Shown: positions 15,283-17,947 of the stretch, piece after piece | How positions within the stretch are numbered: position 1 is the stretch's first letter | Layout: every line of letters starts with the position of its first letter | Assembly: GCA_041661585.1 (NCBI GenBank) | Contig: JBAZUC010000008.1 | Location: 1-17,947 of the forward strand | DNA length: 17,947 nt | Reading direction: 5' to 3' | DNA from: JAPLXD01 sp041661585 | Lineage (GTDB): Bacteria > Patescibacteriota > Minisyncoccia > Moranbacterales > UBA11712 | Position numbers and translations under genes: made by a program | Notes under the pieces: model-generated | What the model was told of the DNA's origin: nothing | The model's input: only the letters and a program-made list of their open reading frames with translations | Database searches by the model: none

Positions 15283-15304
15283 ATCGCGATAAATAGATTA
15301 TAGT
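15276..15304 (+). promoter_or_regulatory. Sigma70-type promoter with palindromic operator in the spacer
   Basis: TTGATT (15276-15281), a 17-base spacer, and TATAGT (15299-15304). The spacer contains most of the perfect palindrome at 15279-15294. It would drive a plus-strand RNA starting near 15311. A TATAAT on the opposite strand (15302-15297) could serve the integrase. Confidence 0.55.
15279..15294. promoter_or_regulatory. Perfect 16-bp palindrome, probable operator
   Basis: ATTTATCGCGATAAAT is its own reverse complement. Lying between promoter boxes, it is well placed for a dimeric repressor. The AlbA_2 winged-helix protein is a candidate binder by proximity only. Confidence 0.6.
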
Positions 15305-15310
15305 ATAATT

Positions 15311-15478
15311 AACAAAATAGCCTAAACCTGCGTTTTAACGCAGGCATGGCCCAATAAAAAAACTCACGTGATATAAACGGTCTTATGGCCGGTGCTTATT
15401 TTATGTAAGTCGATGATTCCAAAGAATCATCGGGCAGTTCCGAAAAGTTCTGTCAACCGGTCAGGATGACCGTTTTTT
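15311..15478 (+). ncRNA. Candidate small RNA between RT and integrase genes
   Basis: A plus-strand transcript of about 165 nt is framed by the promoter at 15276-15304 and an intrinsic terminator at 15458-15478. It contains hairpins CCTGCGT-TTTA-ACGCAGG (15327-15344), a GGTC/GGCC stem near 15380-15390 and CGATGATTC-CAAA-GAATCATCG (15411-15432), plus the terminator stem. No open frame of note is present on this strand. I do not recognise a known RNA family (no tmRNA, RNase P or SRP hallmarks). Both promoter and terminator are seen in the sequence; the RNA itself is inferred. Confidence 0.5.
15458..15478 (+). terminator. Intrinsic terminator of the candidate small RNA
   Basis: A six-pair stem CGGTCA-GGA-TGACCG is followed by six T. 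The T-tract is on the plus side only, so it does not serve the RT gene. Confidence 0.75.
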
Positions 15479-15519
15479 GTATTCTCAGTAATTAGTTGTG
15501 CGCCAAAGATGTATGTATG

Positions 15520-15566
15520 GGTGATTCAAAAGGGTCATCTCCAGCCGGAAGGCTTTGTATTTTTTA
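15520..15566 (+). other. Further plus-strand hairpins downstream of the RT stop
   Basis: GGTGATTC-AAAA-GGGTCATC (15520-15539, eight pairs with three G-U that pair only in a plus-strand RNA) is followed by AGCC-GGAA-GGCT (15543-15554) and a T-rich run. It looks like a second small terminator-like element facing the RT 3' end. Confidence 0.4.
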
Positions 15567-16637
15567 CTAAGATTCTACGATAAAATTGAGGTAACACCAG
15601 TCATCAGTGATTCTGTCGACTTCATCCCTGATTCCCTCACCCCTGCAATGAGTCAGCATGCCCAAATAGGATTGAAGGGTATTGTCAAAAGTTTCAGCGC
15701 TGATGATTCCCGCGTCCAATTCTCTTTTCTTGTCCGCTATTTTTCTCAGCATTCTTCGCTTCGTTTTTGTTCGGAGTATTAGATGCGTCGGATATGCTAT
15801 ATAACCCAAAAAATCTATTCCTCTATGAATTTTTCTTATTATCAGTTTATTTGGATGCAATTGCAATTTCAGATCCTGTTCCAGAAAATCATTCAACACT
15901 GGCACCAATTCTTCCAATCGTTTCTTTTCGACATCCAGGATGATGAAGTCATCGGCATACCGCAAATAATGCTTGGTTCTCAAATTCCTTTTCATAAACT
16001 GGTCGAGCCTGTCGAGATAGATATTGGAGAAAATCTGACTGGTTAAATTACCGAGAGGAATTCCCTTTCCTGGCTTGGTTTCGTAACTGCGGATTATTTT
16101 TTCGATGATTTCCATCAGTTTCTCGTCTCTGATCCTATCTCGAAGTATGGATATCAGGATACCATGATCCACGGAATCAAAAAACTTTCTGATATCGCAT
16201 TTCAAAGCCCATGCAGTCCTAGTTTTGTTCTTTGTTAATTTCAGACAAAAACTTTTCAGTCTTTCCACTCCCCTATGAGTTCCTTTTCCGATTCTCGATG
16301 AGTATGAGTCAAAAATAAAGCTCTTTTCGAACAGCGGCTCAATATGCTTCACTATCGAATGATGCATGACTCTGTCAACAACCTCGGCCTTGTTGATATT
16401 GCGAAGTTTCGGATCACAAACCAAAAAGGATGTATAAGCTGAATGTTGGTAAGTTCCGCTTTTCACCTTTTCGTAGAGATCAAAAATATTTCTTTCCAAA
16501 TTAAGAAAGAACTTTTGAACATCCAGCCTGCCTTCCTTTCCACACTTGAATCCGTCCCAAGCTGAAAACAAACCCTCCAAAGAAGTTACCTCGTCAAAAA
16601 GAATCTTTTTATTTTTAACATCATTTTTATGTATCAT
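15567..16637 (-). CDS. DGR reverse transcriptase
   Basis: This is a 356-residue RT of the diversity-generating retroelement/group II-like lineage. Visible blocks are HKAEV-type INKAEVVDRVMHHSIVKHIE (about 81-100), SYSSRIGKGTHRGVERL (111-127), the catalytic Asp in CDIRKFFDSVDH (Asp about 148), the motif-4 signature GIPLGNLTSQIFSNIYLDRL (192-211; DGR RTs typically have xGxxxSQ here), LRYADDFI with the catalytic pair at 229-230, and FLGY. No maturase, RNase H or endonuclease domain follows, and the length is typical for a DGR RT. It makes error-prone cDNA from the template repeat at 17005-17130. It is divergent from avd; their start codons overlap. Confidence 0.95.
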   Translation of the reverse strand: MIHKNDVKNKKILFDEVTSLEGLFSAWDGFKCGKEGRLDVQKFFLNLERNIFDLYEKVKSGTYQHSAYTSFLVCDPKLRNINKAEVVDRVMHHSIVKHIEPLFEKSFIFDSYSSRIGKGTHRGVERLKSFCLKLTKNKTRTAWALKCDIRKFFDSVDHGILISILRDRIRDEKLMEIIEKIIRSYETKPGKGIPLGNLTSQIFSNIYLDRLDQFMKRNLRTKHYLRYADDFIILDVEKKRLEELVPVLNDFLEQDLKLQLHPNKLIIRKIHRGIDFLGYIAYPTHLILRTKTKRRMLRKIADKKRELDAGIISAETFDNTLQSYLGMLTHCRGEGIRDEVDRITDDWCYLNFIVES

Positions 16638-16997
16638 AATAATCCACCCATCATATACAAAACTTACAAATTCTACTTGCTTCTATACTCTTACACGCAA
16701 ATATTTCCCAAAAAAGACCGCTTCGCTCTGGGACAAAAATGTGAGAATTTAACACTTGATCTTTTAGAATCATTATTCGTGGCAAATTCGAAAAAGGATG
16801 ATGAAAAACTTCCCTACCTTTATGACATAGATATCAGGCTCAAAATCTTGCAGACATTCATTCGCATAATCAATGATGCCCGTGCCGTTGAAGCCAAAGA
16901 TTATCTGATAATGTCGTCAGCATTGGAAGAATTAGGAAGAATGCTGGGAGGATGGATCAAAAGTTTGAAACCTAAAAATGAAAACCCCGCCGTTTAG
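16629..16997 (+). CDS. avd: DGR accessory variability determinant (Avd), four-helix bundle
   Basis: This 122-residue protein is clearly Avd-like: IIYKTYKFYLLLYSYTQIF, PKKDRFALGQKCENLTLDLL, the helix DIDIRLKILQTFIRIINDAR, and the hallmark C-terminal helix ALEELGRMLGGWIKSLK. Avd forms a positively charged pentameric barrel that binds the RT and the template RNA and is needed for mutagenic homing (known from Bordetella phage BPP-1). It is on the strand opposite to RT, template and target. Its ATG at 16629 overlaps the RT start at 16637 by nine bases, and its stop is seven bases from the template repeat. The first seven or so residues (MYHNNPP) may not all be translated. Confidence 0.88.
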   Translation: MYHNNPPIIYKTYKFYLLLYSYTQIFPKKDRFALGQKCENLTLDLLESLFVANSKKDDEKLPYLYDIDIRLKILQTFIRIINDARAVEAKDYLIMSSALEELGRMLGGWIKSLKPKNENPAV

Positions 16998-17004
16998 AGC
17001 GGGG
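16974..17004 (-). terminator. Intrinsic terminator directly after the template repeat
   Basis: On the minus strand CCCCGC-TCTAAACG-GCGGGG (17004-16985) is followed by TTTTCATTTTT. It begins exactly where the template repeat ends (17005), so it would give the template RNA a defined 3' end. It overlaps the final codons and stop of avd on the other strand. Confidence 0.8.
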
Positions 17005-17130
17005 CAAAGACTTCGGGAAAAAGCAACGCCGAGATTGCCATTGGAATTGTCGGGCGTGTTTCTATTGACGTTCGCACCGTCCGCATCGAAGTTGCCGACA
17101 TTCACGAGCTTGCCATCCGAAGCACGGCGT
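17005..17130 (-). repeat. DGR template repeat (TR)
   Basis: This 126-base repeat is identical in length to the variable repeat at 17389-17514, with no indels. All 16 differences are at T on the plus strand, i.e. A on the minus (template RNA) strand: 13 A-to-G and 3 A-to-C. By my count 16 of 28 template adenines differ and none of the other 98 positions do. Read in the target frame the TR is rich in AAC/AAT (Asn) codons, the usual TR design. It lies next to avd and upstream (in minus-strand sense) of the RT. Confidence 0.95.
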
Positions 17131-17297
17131 CCCTTTTTATACTCTTCCGTCCTAGGCAACAACAATTCGTACTTTCTCGAGGAAAGCAGGTTTTGTTTGT
17201 ATGAAAACGTGACGGACTCGCCGAATGCTATCCGTTCTGGGAGAGTATAAGCAGTCTTTTTATCTTGGGGCGAGACGAATCCGTGAACGCGCCTGCA
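17131..17297 (-). pseudogene. Open frame leading into the TR, possible decayed target copy
   Basis: In the same frame that the TR would use as protein, the minus strand is stop-free from 17297 through the TR to 16932. The part before the TR encodes protein-like sequence (KTAYTLPERIAFGESVTF, then SSRKYELLLPRTEEYKKG). It enters RRASDG at the same place as the true target does. A stop (TAA, 17300-17298) lies upstream and no good start is visible. This may be a remnant of a duplicated target gene from which the TR derives, or only leader RNA. Confidence 0.3.
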
Positions 17298-17332
17298 TTA
17301 GCCCCGTTGTCAAAAATCAAATTATCTCACTA

Positions 17333-17353
17333 AATTTTTGCTTCGCAAAAATT
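17333..17353 (-). other. Hairpin downstream of the variable repeat
   Basis: AATTTTTGC-TTC-GCAAAAATT (nine pairs, three-base loop) lies 36 bases past the 3' end of the VR and target gene. Hairpin/cruciform elements just downstream of VR assist homing in BPP-1, where they are GC-rich and closer. This one is A/T-rich, and a weak terminator for the target gene is equally possible. Direct repeats CAAAAATCAAATT (17311-17323, 17367-17379) flank it. Confidence 0.45.
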
Positions 17354-17387
17354 CTTTTCAAATATTCAAAAATCAAATTTCAAATTA

Positions 17388-17947
17388 TCAAAGACTGCGG
17401 GAAAAAGCAACGCCGAGATCGCCATTGGAACCGCCGGGCGTGCCGCTATTGACGCCCGCACCGCCCGCATCGAAGCGGCCGACATCCACGAGCCCGCCAT
17501 CCGAAGCACGGCGTGATGTCCAGGTATACATGTTTTCCAGTAATCTTTCTTTATTATTCTTGAAATAGGCCAAGAAATCATATACTGATTCGGATGGTGA
17601 TTTTCTCGTAAGTTTGGTAATCCGCAATTCTTCTAATATTTTTGTCGCTTCCTGCCAATCGTCTTTCATGAGTTTAGAAATTTTTTCTTTTTGCTCGGCA
17701 AATTCCTTGATTGCATCCTGATATTCCTTTGGAAGAGCTCCTCCCTTGAAAACCTTTTCCTTGATGTAATCAATGATATTTTCTGTTTGCTGCAGATAAT
17801 TTTTGCTAGTAGAATCAGGGATCACTTCTTTGCTCGTCAATGCCCAAGAAAGTTTCGGGGTTTCTTTGGTAAAGAATTCTTCCTCCTTATACCAGTCTAT
17901 CGATACCAAAATTTTTCCGTGGCCATCTTTTTTGAATTCCTCAGCTA
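17388..17947 (-). CDS. DGR target protein with C-terminal variable region, partial
   Basis: The frame is open from the right window edge to TGA at 17390-17388, about 186 codons, so the N-terminus is missing; the TTG at 17909 is internal. The upstream part is helical and charged (WALTSKEVIPDSTSKNYLQQ, KEVFKGG-type turn, KEYQDAIKEFAEQKEKI, YDFLAYFKNNKERLLENM). The C-terminus YTWTSRRASDG starts a C-type-lectin-like variable domain ending GVAFSRSL. The last 42 residues are the variable repeat. Ten of them differ from the template (Lys to Gly, Asn to Asp/Arg/Gly, Asp to Gly, Arg to Ser), while framework residues are unchanged. DGR targets are ligand-binding surface or tail proteins; which applies here cannot be told without the N-terminus. 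Confidence 0.88.
   Translation of the reverse strand, partial: AEEFKKDGHGKILVSIDWYKEEEFFTKETPKLSWALTSKEVIPDSTSKNYLQQTENIIDYIKEKVFKGGALPKEYQDAIKEFAEQKEKISKLMKDDWQEATKILEELRITKLTRKSPSESVYDFLAYFKNNKERLLENMYTWTSRRASDGGLVDVGRFDAGGAGVNSGTPGGSNGDLGVAFSRSL
17389..17514 (-). repeat. DGR variable repeat (VR)
   Basis: This 126-base copy of the template repeat occupies the 3' end of the target gene; its 3' boundary coincides with the TGA stop. The invariant 3' part GGCGTTGCTTTTTCCCG (minus strand) is the likely initiation-of-mutagenic-homing region. The one change near the end (17397, A-to-C) is silent (CGA to CGC) and lies nine bases from the boundary. Confidence 0.95.

Noticed and set aside
15567..16637. 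Group II intron or retron RT
   Set aside because: No intron RNA ends, maturase or HNH domain and no msr/msd-like RNA; Avd and TR/VR are present.
16978..17250. Plus-strand frame across the template repeat
   Set aside because: It arises from the GC-rich repeat read on the wrong strand and overlaps the avd end; no protein-like motif.
17005..17514. CRISPR array or ordinary gene duplication as explanation of the two 126-base repeats
   Set aside because: There are only two copies, the spacing is not uniform, and every difference is at a template adenine, which points to a DGR.

Overview
The window looks like part of a Patescibacteria (candidate phyla radiation, CPR) genome carrying phage genes and a diversity-generating retroelement (DGR). 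The lineage is an inference. It rests on AT-rich, nearly Shine-Dalgarno-free leaders, a compact layout, a CPR-style DGR with Avd, and small secreted proteins of unknown type. TGA is used as a stop, so the recoded Gracilibacteria/Absconditabacteria code is unlikely. Two runs of 10 N (1089-1098 and 2605-2614) show this is a scaffolded, probably metagenomic, assembly.

Positions 1-9861, minus strand: a phage virion module read right to left. The order is a small Cys-rich protein, a structured leader with a strong promoter, portal, three small genes, an acidic scaffold-like protein, an SU10-type major capsid protein, small structural genes, a double beta-sandwich protein with a C-terminal peptidoglycan amidase, a connector-like protein, and a structural gene cut by the left edge. 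No terminase is visible in the window. Several of these genes share a leader motif (AGGTCGA in or near a stem-loop, then ATTAATTAAT, no ribosome binding site).

Positions 9952-12774: probably host envelope genes. These are MltG (minus) and, across a roughly 520-base gene-free stretch, two exported proteins in tandem (plus), one with a PepSY-like end and one golvesin/Xly CBD-like. They end at a strong bidirectional terminator.

Positions 12845-15223, minus: an AlbA_2-type regulator and a tyrosine recombinase, typical mobile-element genes. Between the recombinase and the reverse transcriptase, 15266-15566 holds a plus-strand promoter with a perfect 16-bp palindrome in its spacer, several hairpins and an intrinsic terminator. 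This is a candidate small RNA.

Positions 15567-17947: a complete DGR. It has a reverse transcriptase (minus), an Avd gene on the opposite strand whose start overlaps the RT start, a 126-base template repeat (17005-17130), and a 126-base variable repeat (17389-17514) at the 3' end of a target gene that runs off the right edge. By manual alignment the repeats differ at 16 positions, and all 16 are adenines in the template on the minus strand. That is the hallmark of adenine-specific mutagenic retrohoming. The template RNA would end at an intrinsic terminator that abuts the repeat and lies antisense to the avd stop codon.
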